A DNA stretch of 64,000 bases, taken from NCBI GenBank assembly GCA_030158485.1, contig JAOASS010000016.1:20585-84584 (forward strand), in the 5' to 3' direction. Below are positions 46,744 to 54,582 of the stretch, piece by piece. A program made the position numbers and the translations under genes. Numbering within the stretch: the first letter of the stretch is position 1; each line of letters starts with the position of its first letter. The notes beneath the pieces were generated by a model that saw nothing but the letters and a program-made list of their open reading frames with translations, was not told the origin of the DNA and ran no database searches. The stretch comes from Pseudobdellovibrionaceae bacterium (GTDB lineage Bacteria > Bdellovibrionota > Bdellovibrionia > Bdellovibrionales > Bdellovibrionaceae).

Positions 46744-47898
46744 TTATTTGAAAACAACTGGCGCAAACCCGCCACCTTCAGTTTTTAGGTTAGTTACTTG
46801 TCCTTGGTAAATTCGTCCTACACAGCCTTGGTATTGATTTTGGTAAGCATAACAACGAAGATCGTACTTAAACTTTTGCGGCCCTGTTGGAGTTTGAACT
46901 TCTAGCTCACTGGGTGGAATCATTTCTTGGGCTAAGCTTTCTTGGTCGACTAAACTTTCAAAAGCCTTGCGAGCAATCGAAGCGCCTTTAAACGCACTTT
47001 TTGAGCCAAAAGCTCTTTTCGGTTTAAAGAAAAGATTCTTTCTCTCAGACCAAATTTGATCACGATTGCGAAAAGTCAGATTTCGAGTTTCAGGCACTAC
47101 ACTTCTAATTATCTTTTTGTACATTTCATTAAAGTCGACATTCTTCCAAAATTCATCTGAACTCCAGTCAATGAAGTTTTCTTTGTCAGCGAGAAGTCTA
47201 TATTCATAAGGCTGCGGTGATACGATACTGGTTTTGTTCAAATAAATTTCTTTTAAGTATTTACTTTGAGGTTGTTCTAAATAAAAGTCAGTTGATCTAT
47301 TATAAATTAGGTCAGCAGTTTTTAACTTATCAACTTCACCGATGTCGACAATTTCACAATCAAAACCAAAGGATTTAAAAAGCTCTCGGTAAACAATAAA
47401 TTCAAGATAAAGCTTCTGGCTCGGTGGAGCTTCGTCTGTAATTATAATTTTATTTAAAGGTTTTTTGAATTCAGCTAAACTCAGTTCACTTAAAAGACAT
47501 TTTTTTAAATCAGAGAGATTAAAATCAGCATTCCAATCTAATTTCTGGAATTGATTCATTTCCCAACCAAGTCCTAAAAAAGAAGCGTTCGTGTTAATTT
47601 CAATTAATTTGATTTGGCCTTCTTGCGTAACATGAAAATCATAGCTCATGAAAAGGCTACTATTTCCCGGGCGGAATAAGGGGCCCCACTTAGTTGACAT
47701 AAAATTCTGATAACTTTTAGAATCCCTAAGATTCTGAAAAGCTTCGATTGTAGCCATCACATCGGATTTGATTTGAGAACTGAGTTGAATTTGCTGCGGA
47801 GATAAAAGATAGGGCGCGACTGTATTTTCTAAAGCTTCATCTTGAAGTTTAGGGTATTTTTGGCATAAATAAGCGTAAAAGCTTTGCGACAAGTTCAT
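46744..47898 (-). CDS. Possible ATP-grasp-fold protein
   Basis: A 384-residue cytoplasmic protein. KLIEINTNASFLG near residue 97 and KTEGGGFAPVVF at the extreme C-terminus resemble metal- and nucleotide-binding stretches of ATP-grasp ligases, and FFKPKRAFGSKSAFKG near 290 looks like a nucleotide-binding Lys region. The order of these blocks is unusual for the family. ATP-dependent ligase activity is inference; substrate unknown. Its start codon lies 14 bases from the divergent exonuclease start. Confidence 0.45.
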   Translation of the reverse strand: MNLSQSFYAYLCQKYPKLQDEALENTVAPYLLSPQQIQLSSQIKSDVMATIEAFQNLRDSKSYQNFMSTKWGPLFRPGNSSLFMSYDFHVTQEGQIKLIEINTNASFLGLGWEMNQFQKLDWNADFNLSDLKKCLLSELSLAEFKKPLNKIIITDEAPPSQKLYLEFIVYRELFKSFGFDCEIVDIGEVDKLKTADLIYNRSTDFYLEQPQSKYLKEIYLNKTSIVSPQPYEYRLLADKENFIDWSSDEFWKNVDFNEMYKKIIRSVVPETRNLTFRNRDQIWSERKNLFFKPKRAFGSKSAFKGASIARKAFESLVDQESLAQEMIPPSELEVQTPTGPQKFKYDLRCYAYQNQYQGCVGRIYQGQVTNLKTEGGGFAPVVFK

Positions 47899-47912
47899 AT
47901 CAGGAGCCTATC

Positions 47913-48680
47913 ATGAAAATCATCACTTGGAATGTCAATGGAATCAGAGCCTGTGCTAAAAAAGGTCTTCAGTCGTTTGTTGATTCAGAAAAACCTGATA
48001 TTCTTTGTTTGCAAGAAACAAAAGCCCATTTGAATCAAGTCGAATTGGACCTTCAGAAATTACAGTTTCCCCATTCATATTGGTCATCTGCACAAAGGAA
48101 AGGCTATTCCGGCGTTGCGACCTATGTGAAGGGTGAAGATGTTGAATTTAAAGATGGTTGGGGTTTAGACGAATACACACGTGAAGGACGTATTGCTTGG
48201 ACGACACATTCGCAATTTGACCTTTACAATATTTATTTTCCAAACGGTGGATCTGGTGAAGAAAGACATCATTTTAAGCAAAAATTTTTAAGTGACCTCA
48301 GTGTTCATTTGAAAAGAGAGCTTCAAAAAGGAAAAAATATCATTGTTGTTGGTGATTATAACGTCGCCCACACTGAAATTGATGTTCATGATCCTGTTCG
48401 TCTTTCTCAAGAAAGTGGTTTTTTGCCTGAAGAGCGAAAGTGGATGGATAGTTTTTTAAATTTAGGCTTTGTTGATTCTTTTAGAAAGTTTCATCCCGGT
48501 ATTAAAAATCGATACAGTTGGTGGAGTTACCGCGAGCTTGCTCGAATTTCAAATCGAGGCTGGAGAATCGACTATATTTGTGTTTCAAAAAATCTTGAAA
48601 ATAAATTAAAGTCGGCCGACATTCTGGACAGCGTAGAGGGTTCTGATCACTGTCCAGTTGTTGTTGAACTTCAATTCTAA
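47913..48680 (+). CDS. xthA: Exodeoxyribonuclease III
   Basis: Mg-dependent AP endonuclease and 3'-5' exonuclease of base-excision repair. The 255 residues show KIITWNVNGIRA, LCLQETKA (catalytic Glu), GDYNVAHTEIDVHD (Asp, Asn) and SDHCPVVVEL (Asp-His pair), the full endonuclease/exonuclease/phosphatase active site. GGAG lies 6 bases upstream of the ATG. Confidence 0.95.
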   Translation: MKIITWNVNGIRACAKKGLQSFVDSEKPDILCLQETKAHLNQVELDLQKLQFPHSYWSSAQRKGYSGVATYVKGEDVEFKDGWGLDEYTREGRIAWTTHSQFDLYNIYFPNGGSGEERHHFKQKFLSDLSVHLKRELQKGKNIIVVGDYNVAHTEIDVHDPVRLSQESGFLPEERKWMDSFLNLGFVDSFRKFHPGIKNRYSWWSYRELARISNRGWRIDYICVSKNLENKLKSADILDSVEGSDHCPVVVELQF

Positions 48681-49063
48681 GATGACTTGCGAGTTGGTTT
48701 TTTGCAGATTGCTGAAAGGGCAGGGTTCCCTTTACTTGTAATTATGACCTGTTTGGAGATTATAATCGTAACCAATCGGTAGTCTTTTGATTCTTGAATA
48801 TGAGCTTCGTTGTTTTTGGCAGTCACAATGAGCTTCTGCTGATTAAGATAACCTAATCCACTAGATTGAACATAATTTTCAATTTTACCGTTTACTGATT
48901 TTGTAAAAATACTGACATAGGGTGCGCTTTTTGAGTGCGAGCCATTTTTAAATTTAAGAACTCCGCAATCTAATATTTCTTTGCTTTTGACTTTTGATGT
49001 CGCGGCAAAAGAAAAACTGCCTAAACATAAAACAGCTGCAAATAGGGCCATCATTGCTTTCAT
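48677..49063 (-). CDS. Small exported protein of unknown function
   Basis: A 128-residue product with a signal peptide ending near SFAATS. Two Cys (DCGVL and ICKKP) could pair. The mature part is basic and beta-rich. No family recognised. It converges on xthA with a 4-base overlap and faces the long non-coding stretch on its 5' side. Confidence 0.5.
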   Translation of the reverse strand: MKAMMALFAAVLCLGSFSFAATSKVKSKEILDCGVLKFKNGSHSKSAPYVSIFTKSVNGKIENYVQSSGLGYLNQQKLIVTAKNNEAHIQESKDYRLVTIIISKQVIITSKGNPALSAICKKPTRKSS

Positions 49064-49264
49064 AATCTATCCTTTGAATGAATTAATTTTCCAGGATCTT
49101 TATACCAAGTCTTACTCTTATTCAGAGAGCCCTTTTTTTCTTGTTTGAAAAAATGTAAAGAAAGTCTTATTTCAAGACACTTTGTTCCCATATCATAAGC
49201 AAGGCATTTAATTTTATACCTCAACTTTGAGTATAAACCCCTGTAACAAATCTGAAATTAAGAG

Positions 49265-49577
49265 TCTCAGTAAGGGAAAATGTTGATCTTGTCGTAATTC
49301 TCAAAATAGCCAATTGAGCTCGAGCTAGAACTGGCCGAAAGTATGTACATGACGTCGCAAGAATCCACGGAGGAATACCGCGGGCTTGTTAAGAGGTTCG
49401 AAACTCATGAGGTCATACTAATAAGGAGGACGTGTGGTAAGAAATAACCGAAGACTGCATATTTTGGAAGTAGAGGACAGAAGTGAGCGGGGCCCCCCAA
49501 AATGATTTAAGATTCGAATTAAAACTTCGGTCTAGTTAAGAAAAGCGCTCGTAAAGAAGAGCGCTTTTTCATTTTTA
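49265..49577 (+). ncRNA. Candidate structured small RNA with GGA-containing hairpin loops
   Basis: Boundaries are approximate. The best hairpin is 49358-49388: CAAG pairs with CTTG and CCACGG with CCGCGG (one A/C mismatch), and the apical loop is AGGAATA. A second, 49414-49436, pairs CATAC with GTGTG around a loop with AAGGAGGA. A third, weaker one, 49455-49473, pairs CTGC with GTAG around a loop with TTGGA. A rho-independent terminator closes the 3' side. GGA in hairpin loops is the binding signature of CsrA/RsmA, so a CsrA-titrating RNA is possible. I could not match it to tmRNA, RNase P, SRP or c-di-GMP riboswitch consensus. No promoter is certain. Confidence 0.45.
49541..49577. terminator. 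Bidirectional rho-independent terminator
   Basis: AAAAGCGCTC (49541-49550) and GAGCGCTTTT (49559-49568) are perfect 10-base arms with an 8-base loop. On the plus strand TTTTTCATTTTT follows; on the minus strand it lies shortly after the transpeptidase stop and ends in TTTT. It can end both the candidate RNA and the transpeptidase transcript. Confidence 0.88.
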
Positions 49578-49585
49578 AAAAGGGC

Positions 49586-50902
49586 TCAATTTTTTTCTAT
49601 TTTCACTTTTTCAGTCGAGCTTAAGCGTCTTTTTTGTTCTTTTGAAGCTGCTAACCTTTGTGCAATAACGGGATCAAAAAATTTCTTAAACATCATTTGA
49701 GCCACGACTGCCGATTTAACTGTCCAATATTTTTCATTCACAGTCAGGGCGGCAATGGCGATACTGTTATCTTCGTCAAAAGCGTAGCCAACGAACCAAT
49801 CAACCCGACCTTTGGGGTTGTCTCCGGTCAAGTGTCCTGTTTTGCCACCCATTTGAACTTCTTTAAATTTTTTACTGCGAACAAGATTGCGAAAACTTTT
49901 TCTTGAAGTACCTGATAGGACGGTTTCTTCCATCATTTCACGCATACCATCGGCTGTCACTGAAGTCATAATTTGACCACGTTCAAGGGTTTCCCCTTTG
50001 TAAACAGCTTCACCTTTTTCGTCGATCAATTCATCAACAATGTATGGAATTACGACATTGCCGTCATTAACTATTGCGGAAGCAATAACCGCGCCTAAAA
50101 CGGGGCTTAGTTTATTGTACTTATTGAAGCCTGAAGCGACTTGTGTCAGTTCATAATTTTTTTCGCTAGGCACAAAGGCAACACTCTTTTCAATTGGAAA
50201 ATCGGTTGGCATATCTTGGTTGAAAAGATACCTATTAGCGTATTCATTTAAAGTTTCAGGTTCCAATTCTTCGAGTGCCATTCTTCCAAAAGCAGTATTC
50301 AAAGACTTTGAAAAAGCATCCCGTAAAGTAACAGTTCGAGTCCAACGATTTATTTTTTCGCTCATGACATTTTTTTTATAAAGTGTGTAGTTTCCACCGT
50401 TGAAGCGAATTGTTTTTCCGGGATGAACACCGGCTTTGTCGATAGCGGCTGTCGCTGTTACAATTTTAAAAACAGATGCAGCGGGATAAGTAGCCCTGAG
50501 AGCCAAGCTCTTTTCTGTTGGAAGCCCTTTTTGAAAACTTGATAGAGCAAGTACTCGACCCGTTTTGGCGTCAAACATAACAAGCGCGCCGTAATCTGGT
50601 TTGTAGCGTTTGAATATCATGTTCCCGTAATCTTGTAAGTTCGAGTCGATGGTGAAGCGAACTTTGAGTTTTTTGGTGTCGCCATTCCATTCGCCTTGCC
50701 AGTTTTCAGACCAATCATGGCTTTGAATTTTATCTTCTAGAATTTTAGAGACCATATAACGGGCTTCGAGTGTTTTTGTTACAACCCGCGTATTTTTTCC
50801 TTCTTCTTCAGCGGGAAGAGAATTGTAAGTTATCGAGCCTATGACTGCTAGGGCAAGACCCGCAGCCATCCATATCAATTTGTATTTGTGTCTTAATCGC
50901 AT
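49586..50902 (-). CDS. Penicillin-binding protein transpeptidase (class B-like, short)
   Basis: One N-terminal membrane anchor (about 9-28), then a transpeptidase domain with ASVFK (Ser143, Lys146), SLN (Ser200 to Asn202) and GGKTG (Lys354 to Gly356). It should crosslink peptidoglycan stem peptides in the periplasm. At 438 residues it lacks the large pedestal domain of FtsI or MrdA; the short region at 30-95 has no clear dimerisation domain. The last 25 residues are basic. It stands alone, divergent from a TetR regulator gene. Confidence 0.88.
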   Translation of the reverse strand: MRLRHKYKLIWMAAGLALAVIGSITYNSLPAEEEGKNTRVVTKTLEARYMVSKILEDKIQSHDWSENWQGEWNGDTKKLKVRFTIDSNLQDYGNMIFKRYKPDYGALVMFDAKTGRVLALSSFQKGLPTEKSLALRATYPAASVFKIVTATAAIDKAGVHPGKTIRFNGGNYTLYKKNVMSEKINRWTRTVTLRDAFSKSLNTAFGRMALEELEPETLNEYANRYLFNQDMPTDFPIEKSVAFVPSEKNYELTQVASGFNKYNKLSPVLGAVIASAIVNDGNVVIPYIVDELIDEKGEAVYKGETLERGQIMTSVTADGMREMMEETVLSGTSRKSFRNLVRSKKFKEVQMGGKTGHLTGDNPKGRVDWFVGYAFDEDNSIAIAALTVNEKYWTVKSAVVAQMMFKKFFDPVIAQRLAASKEQKRRLSSTEKVKIEKN

Positions 50903-50978
50903 CTTTAAATTGTGCCTATTTTTTTCAAGACTTCAAGTAGGCGAATCGATTTCATTGCTCTTGCCAAAAGCCTTTTAG

Positions 50979-51001
50979 TCATGACATAAGTCCGGTCATG
51001 A
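50979..51001. promoter_or_regulatory. Inverted repeat overlapping the TetR start codon
   Basis: TCATGAC (50979-50985) and GTCATGA (50995-51001) are perfect 7-base arms with a 9-base spacer; the right arm contains the ATG of the TetR gene. It is placed as expected for an autoregulatory operator and could also affect the divergent transpeptidase gene. Confidence 0.4.
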
Positions 51002-51606
51002 AAACAAAAGAGCGGATTTTAATCACATCAAACGATCTTTTTAATCGAAACGGCGTTCAGGCCATCACAACAAATCACATCGCAAAAGCTTTGAAGATGA
51101 GCCCTGGAAACTTGTACTTTCATTACAGAAACAAAGAAGAAATTCTTCAAGAGCTTTTTAAAAGAATGTGTTCTGAAACCTATCAAATTTGGAAACAAAA
51201 GAGCTCAACACTTGTAACTCCGTTAGAATTTATTGACTCAAATTTTGAAGTTTACTGGAAGTTTCGCTTCTTCCATCGCGAAATGTATTCCCTTCGAAGA
51301 AAAGATCCTGCTCTGGCAAAAATGTGGAAAAAACATATTCTTAAAATGATGGGATTGATGAACATTATTTATAAAGAATGGAGCCGCACGGGGATTTTGG
51401 CTGTTTTGGATGGAGTCTCTGAAAAGACTTATATTTCAGAAGCTTTGCTTGCAATGTCGACAACCTATCTTCAATTTTTTGAGCACGCAGACAGAGTTCC
51501 TACGAAATCGACAATTGAGCGTGGAAAGAAACACGTCGCCCGTATGCTGTACCCTTACGTCGTCGGAGAAACACGAGACAGTTTTGATAAATTTTTCAAA
51601 ACCTAA
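50998..51606 (+). CDS. TetR-family transcriptional regulator
   Basis: Residues 1-50 are a TetR helix-turn-helix (RILITSNDLFNRNGVQAITTNHIAKALKMS, then PGNLYFHYRNKEEIL), and the C-terminal 150 residues form the helical ligand-binding part. The ligand is unknown. No good ribosome binding site is visible, so the mRNA may be leaderless. An inverted repeat overlaps the start, and the divergent transpeptidase gene is a possible target. Confidence 0.9.
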   Translation: MKTKERILITSNDLFNRNGVQAITTNHIAKALKMSPGNLYFHYRNKEEILQELFKRMCSETYQIWKQKSSTLVTPLEFIDSNFEVYWKFRFFHREMYSLRRKDPALAKMWKKHILKMMGLMNIIYKEWSRTGILAVLDGVSEKTYISEALLAMSTTYLQFFEHADRVPTKSTIERGKKHVARMLYPYVVGETRDSFDKFFKT

Positions 51607-51659
51607 GCCTATTTGCTTCACCAACTGGTTTTAGTCTGAGTTTGAAGCCTAAAAGAACT

Positions 51660-51701
51660 GGCCCTCGACTTGCTCTGCTTTGGTAGAGGGGGGCTCGGGC
51701 C
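51660..51701 (+). other. GC-rich hairpin directly before a start codon
   Basis: GGCCC (51660-51664) and GGGCC (51697-51701) can pair, and alternatively CCCTC (51662-51666) with GAGGG (51686-51690); inner CTCT/AGAG also pairs. The structure ends at the base before the ATG and would hold the GAGGGGGG ribosome-binding region. Confidence 0.35.
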
Positions 51702-52082
51702 ATGAAAGCTATTGGAACAATCTTTTTTACTTACTTTTTTATCCTAGTTCTTACTTTATTCTTTTTTTTAATTGTACCTCAAGCTTACGCAAATGGGCGT
51801 CCCTGCGGCACTCTAGTTCATGAATTAAATCAGATGAAAAATGCCCAGAACCAGATTGTGAATTCTCTAGCTCAAAATCATGATACATTTGCCGATCAGC
51901 TAAGTGATCTTTCATTTGAACTTGCCCTTTATAAAAAAACTGTTCCAAGAAAAGCACTTGAAGCCATGGAAAAATCAGCGCAAGCCTACAGGGTTCGCTC
52001 GCATAAAGCGCAGGAAACGGCTCAGCGTTTAGATGACATGACAGAATCTCTTATCGCAAGAGTTCAACGTTGCTTGAAGTAA
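51702..52082 (+). CDS. Small exported helical protein, function unknown
   Basis: Signal peptide with a long hydrophobic core (FFILVLTLFFFLIVPQAYA), then about 95 residues predicted as a helical hairpin or coiled coil (ELNQMKNAQNQIVNSLAQNH; AMEKSAQAYRVRSHKAQETA). Two Cys, one near each end of the mature part (RPCGT and QRCLK), could clasp the hairpin. No family recognised. It overlaps the converging gene by 19 bases. Confidence 0.5.
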   Translation: MKAIGTIFFTYFFILVLTLFFFLIVPQAYANGRPCGTLVHELNQMKNAQNQIVNSLAQNHDTFADQLSDLSFELALYKKTVPRKALEAMEKSAQAYRVRSHKAQETAQRLDDMTESLIARVQRCLK

Positions 52083-52627
52083 GGTCTCAAATCCCAAATT
52101 GTAGGTCTTTTATCAATCGATAAACCATTTTCTTCGTTACTCAGTTTTCCAAAATATAATTTTTGATCTTCGAGTTTCCAAATTCCAAAGCGCATGTCTC
52201 CAGATCGAGGTATTGAGACTAATTTAGTTTGCTGAAAAAGGGCACAGCGCAAACCTGTTATGATTGTTGTTGTGGCTCTTTGCCAATTAGATTTTCCACA
52301 AACAGAGCGTCGATTAAAGTTTTCTACCAATTGATCTGAATAAAGTATGATCAAGACATTTTCGAAGCTAAAATCGATTTGCTGGCTTTGGATTTTAATG
52401 TACCCCGTATTCACAAAGCTCATCAGGGGAATTGAGCACTCTAAGTCTTTATAAAAGATTTCAGTGGTAGTGCTAGTAGATCCCTCAAATTTTTGAACTT
52501 GAGCTCCGCCATCAGAGCAGGGGCGCAGCCAGAGGCCTTCGATGGGGAAGGGTTGCGATGGCATTGAATGAGACTTAAGGCCAGTGAGTCCCACAAAGAA
52601 AACGATTAAAAAGAAATTAAATTTCAT
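52064..52627 (-). CDS. Exported protein of unknown function
   Basis: A 187-residue product with a signal peptide (FFLIVFFVGLTGLKSHS). GLWLRPC near the mature start and FGIWKLEDQKLYFGK near the end look like strands of a small beta-barrel such as a lipocalin-like fold, but this is a weak impression. Four Cys are present. No neighbour hints at function. Confidence 0.5.
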   Translation of the reverse strand: MKFNFFLIVFFVGLTGLKSHSMPSQPFPIEGLWLRPCSDGGAQVQKFEGSTSTTTEIFYKDLECSIPLMSFVNTGYIKIQSQQIDFSFENVLIILYSDQLVENFNRRSVCGKSNWQRATTTIITGLRCALFQQTKLVSIPRSGDMRFGIWKLEDQKLYFGKLSNEENGLSIDKRPTIWDLRPYFKQR

Positions 52628-52663
52628 GAAGCTTTCACTTTAGTCGAGAAATTGAGTTCTGTT

Positions 52664-52715
52664 TGTTAAAATTAAAAATGCACGAACTTGTTTATGTTAA
52701 AATTAAACAAAGTTC
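52664..52715. repeat. Direct repeats and an overlapping inverted repeat upstream of the DksA-like gene
   Basis: TGTTAAAATTAAA occurs at 52664-52676 and again at 52695-52707, 31 bases apart (about three helical turns). The second copy sits inside an inverted repeat: GAACTTGTTTA (52684-52694) against TAAACAAAGTTC (52704-52715), one base bulged. It could be a protein-binding site between the divergent genes. Confidence 0.4.
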
Positions 52716-52802
52716 ACAGTTTTTTGTGTTTTAGAAGTTTACAATGCTGCGAGCTGTAAACCAAAACCCCAATGAAATTATAAACTTAATTGATTTTAAG
52801 GT

Positions 52803-52836
52803 GATGTAAGATTTTTTCTTGCAAAAAATACACATC
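52803..52836 (+). promoter_or_regulatory. Imperfect hairpin upstream of the DksA-like gene
   Basis: GATGT pairs with ACATC and ATTTTTT with AAAAAAT around CTTGC, with small internal loops (aag and ac). It lies about 65 bases before the DksA-like ATG and is probably in its leader or promoter. Confidence 0.35.
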
Positions 52837-52901
52837 TCATTCTTAATGGAGCAGTTCCAATTTGGCACCCAGTACCTACGGAAGGCAAGAGGGGGTTTAA
52901 T

Positions 52902-53342
52902 ATGGCAGGTAGATTAACAGTAATGGAAAAAGCTGGTAAACCGGAAAAGCTTGAAAAAGCAGAAGGTTACAAACCTTCACGAGTTTCTGAAAAGCTCGTC
53001 ATGGAATGCAAGACAAAGCTTTTACAAACGAAAGCTGATCTCTTAAATCGAGTGAAAGAAGCGAAGTCCAACTTTGACACTGAAGACAAAGGTGGAGACG
53101 AAGCTGACCAAACGGTCCGGGTTTTGGCTGAGCAAGAATTTCTTAACATGACAGATCGTCTGAGAACTCAGCTTTTAGAAATTGAAAGCGCTTTAGGTCG
53201 TATCGAAAATGGCACGTTTGGATTCTGTGAAGAAACTGAAGAGTTGATCGAGCCTGAAAGATTAAGAGCAATCCCTTGGACTCGTTTGAGCATTGAAGGC
53301 GCTGAAATGCGTGAATCGATGAATAGGCGTTTTGCCCGATAA
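52902..53342 (+). CDS. DksA/TraR-like protein with degenerate zinc site
   Basis: DksA-type proteins enter the RNA polymerase secondary channel through a coiled coil with acidic tip residues. Here the coiled coil spans about 30-100 with a DEAD tip (Asp66, Asp69), and RIENGTFGFCEE and RLRAIPWTRL are the family frame. The four zinc cysteines, spaced C-x2-C-x17-C-x2-C, read Cys109, Thr112, Ser130 and Gly133, so zinc binding is unlikely. The first 25 residues are basic. It may work as a zinc-independent paralogue. Confidence 0.85.
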   Translation: MAGRLTVMEKAGKPEKLEKAEGYKPSRVSEKLVMECKTKLLQTKADLLNRVKEAKSNFDTEDKGGDEADQTVRVLAEQEFLNMTDRLRTQLLEIESALGRIENGTFGFCEETEELIEPERLRAIPWTRLSIEGAEMRESMNRRFAR

Positions 53343-53358
53343 TTTAAGATTGAATCAG

Positions 53359-53387
53359 ATAAGGCTTTTTTCAACCTTAAGCCTTAT
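53359..53387. terminator. Hairpin between convergent genes
   Basis: ATAAGGCTT (53359-53367) and AAGCCTTAT (53379-53387) are perfect 9-base arms with an 11-base loop containing TTTTT. No U-tract follows on either side, so terminator function is uncertain. The right arm overlaps the agmatinase stop. Confidence 0.4.
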
Positions 53388-54423
53388 TCGTAATAACGCT
53401 CCAACCACAAAGTTTAAATAAAATTCGAGCCCCGACGTTTCCATTCCACTCATTTGCTTCTTGCGGCTGAACTCCGCCAGTTGAAACTTCATTCAAATCA
53501 AAGCCGACAATTTTTTTCCCAGCTCTTGCGAGCTCATTGAATAAATAATAAATTTGATCAGGACTGTAGCCACCGGAAACAGGAGTTCCAGTTTGCGGGC
53601 AATAGGCTGGGTCCAGTCCGTCAATATCAAATGAAATATAAACTTTATCCGGAAGTTCTTTGATAATGTCTTGTGTGATCCGAGCCCAGGGTTCGCCTCC
53701 CATCAAGCGTCGTTGAACATCCATGTCGAAAAATGTTTTGATGTCAGATCGCGATTTAATAAATTCATACTCTTCTTCACAAAAGTCTCTGATTCCGATT
53801 TGTACTAACTTTTGGGGCTTCCAAGGTGCCATCATGACATTGTACATGATGGAAGCGTGAGAATGGTTAAAGCCATGATAAGCTTTTCGCGTATCCGAGT
53901 GTGCATCGATATGTAAAATGGCCACTTCATTGGGGTGCTTTTCGCAGACAGCGCGAATAGCTCCGTAAGGAGAAGAGTGGTCTCCACCGACCAAGCCTAA
54001 GAGTTTGTTTTGTTCGATAATTCGTTTTGATTGTGAGTAGACCCATTCATTCAAGTTTTCACTAGCTTGATTCACTTCTGCTCGAAGTTTTATCATTTTA
54101 GTTTCATCTTGGCTTTGCTCTGTGATCAACCCAATCAGTTCTTGAGCTTTTAATTTCATTTTGTCGTTGAGATCTTTGATCTCTTTTGGGTGAGGCAGCA
54201 TGTGATAGCCTTGTTCGTAAGCTTTGCCGAGTTCAAGATCGAAAAGATCGATTTGTTCGCTAGCTTGTCGAATTAAGGCGGGACCAAAAGAAGCTCCTGA
54301 GCCATAAGAAGTTGTTACTTCCCAAGGGACAGGTAATAAAATGACTCGGGATTCGGCTTCACTCATTGGGATTCCAAAAATTCCAAACTCAGAAGAAATT
54401 GTAGTTGTGGCATCAAAGCTCAT
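53377..54423 (-). CDS. speB: Ureohydrolase, agmatinase-like
   Basis: The two-manganese site of the arginase/agmatinase family is complete: GGDHS (His149), HIDAHSD (Asp173, His175, Asp177) and SFDIDGLDP (Asp266, Asp268). It hydrolyses a guanidino group to release urea. A helical insert at about 83-135 is unusual. Presence of an arginine decarboxylase gene about 4 kb away favours agmatine as substrate, giving putrescine; arginase or formiminoglutamase activity is not excluded. Confidence 0.85.
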   Translation of the reverse strand: MSFDATTTISSEFGIFGIPMSEAESRVILLPVPWEVTTSYGSGASFGPALIRQASEQIDLFDLELGKAYEQGYHMLPHPKEIKDLNDKMKLKAQELIGLITEQSQDETKMIKLRAEVNQASENLNEWVYSQSKRIIEQNKLLGLVGGDHSSPYGAIRAVCEKHPNEVAILHIDAHSDTRKAYHGFNHSHASIMYNVMMAPWKPQKLVQIGIRDFCEEEYEFIKSRSDIKTFFDMDVQRRLMGGEPWARITQDIIKELPDKVYISFDIDGLDPAYCPQTGTPVSGGYSPDQIYYLFNELARAGKKIVGFDLNEVSTGGVQPQEANEWNGNVGARILFKLCGWSVITNKA

Positions 54424-54582
54424 GTTCTCACCTTTTTTTAGAGATCAGGTCGGGCCTAGAGGCGGCAGCATATTGACTGCCGGTGCCAAGTGTCAAGAGG
54501 GCTGATAACCTTGATCTTTCACCCTGTTTCTAAGAAGTTATGGGGGTCTTATAGACTTCATCCTTTTAAGGAGGACGACTAC

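Larger units (their letters stand above)
49064..49585. other. Long intergenic stretch (522 bases) without a gene
   Basis: I see no credible reading frame here. The left part should hold the promoter of the minus-strand secreted-protein gene. A near-palindrome (TTATAC-c-TCAA, spacer CT, TTGA-GTATAA) lies at 49214-49236. The right part, about 49260-49540, has hairpins and ends in a terminator; see the separate RNA and terminator entries. Confidence 0.6.

Noticed and set aside
49390..49410. tRNA-like T-arm sequence (GGTTCGAAACTC)
   Set aside because: No acceptor, D or anticodon arm can be built around it; only the loop resembles a tRNA.
49265..49540. tmRNA, RNase P RNA, SRP RNA or c-di-GMP (GEMM) riboswitch
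   Set aside because: None of the conserved sequence blocks of these RNAs that I know is present, so only a general structured-RNA call was made.
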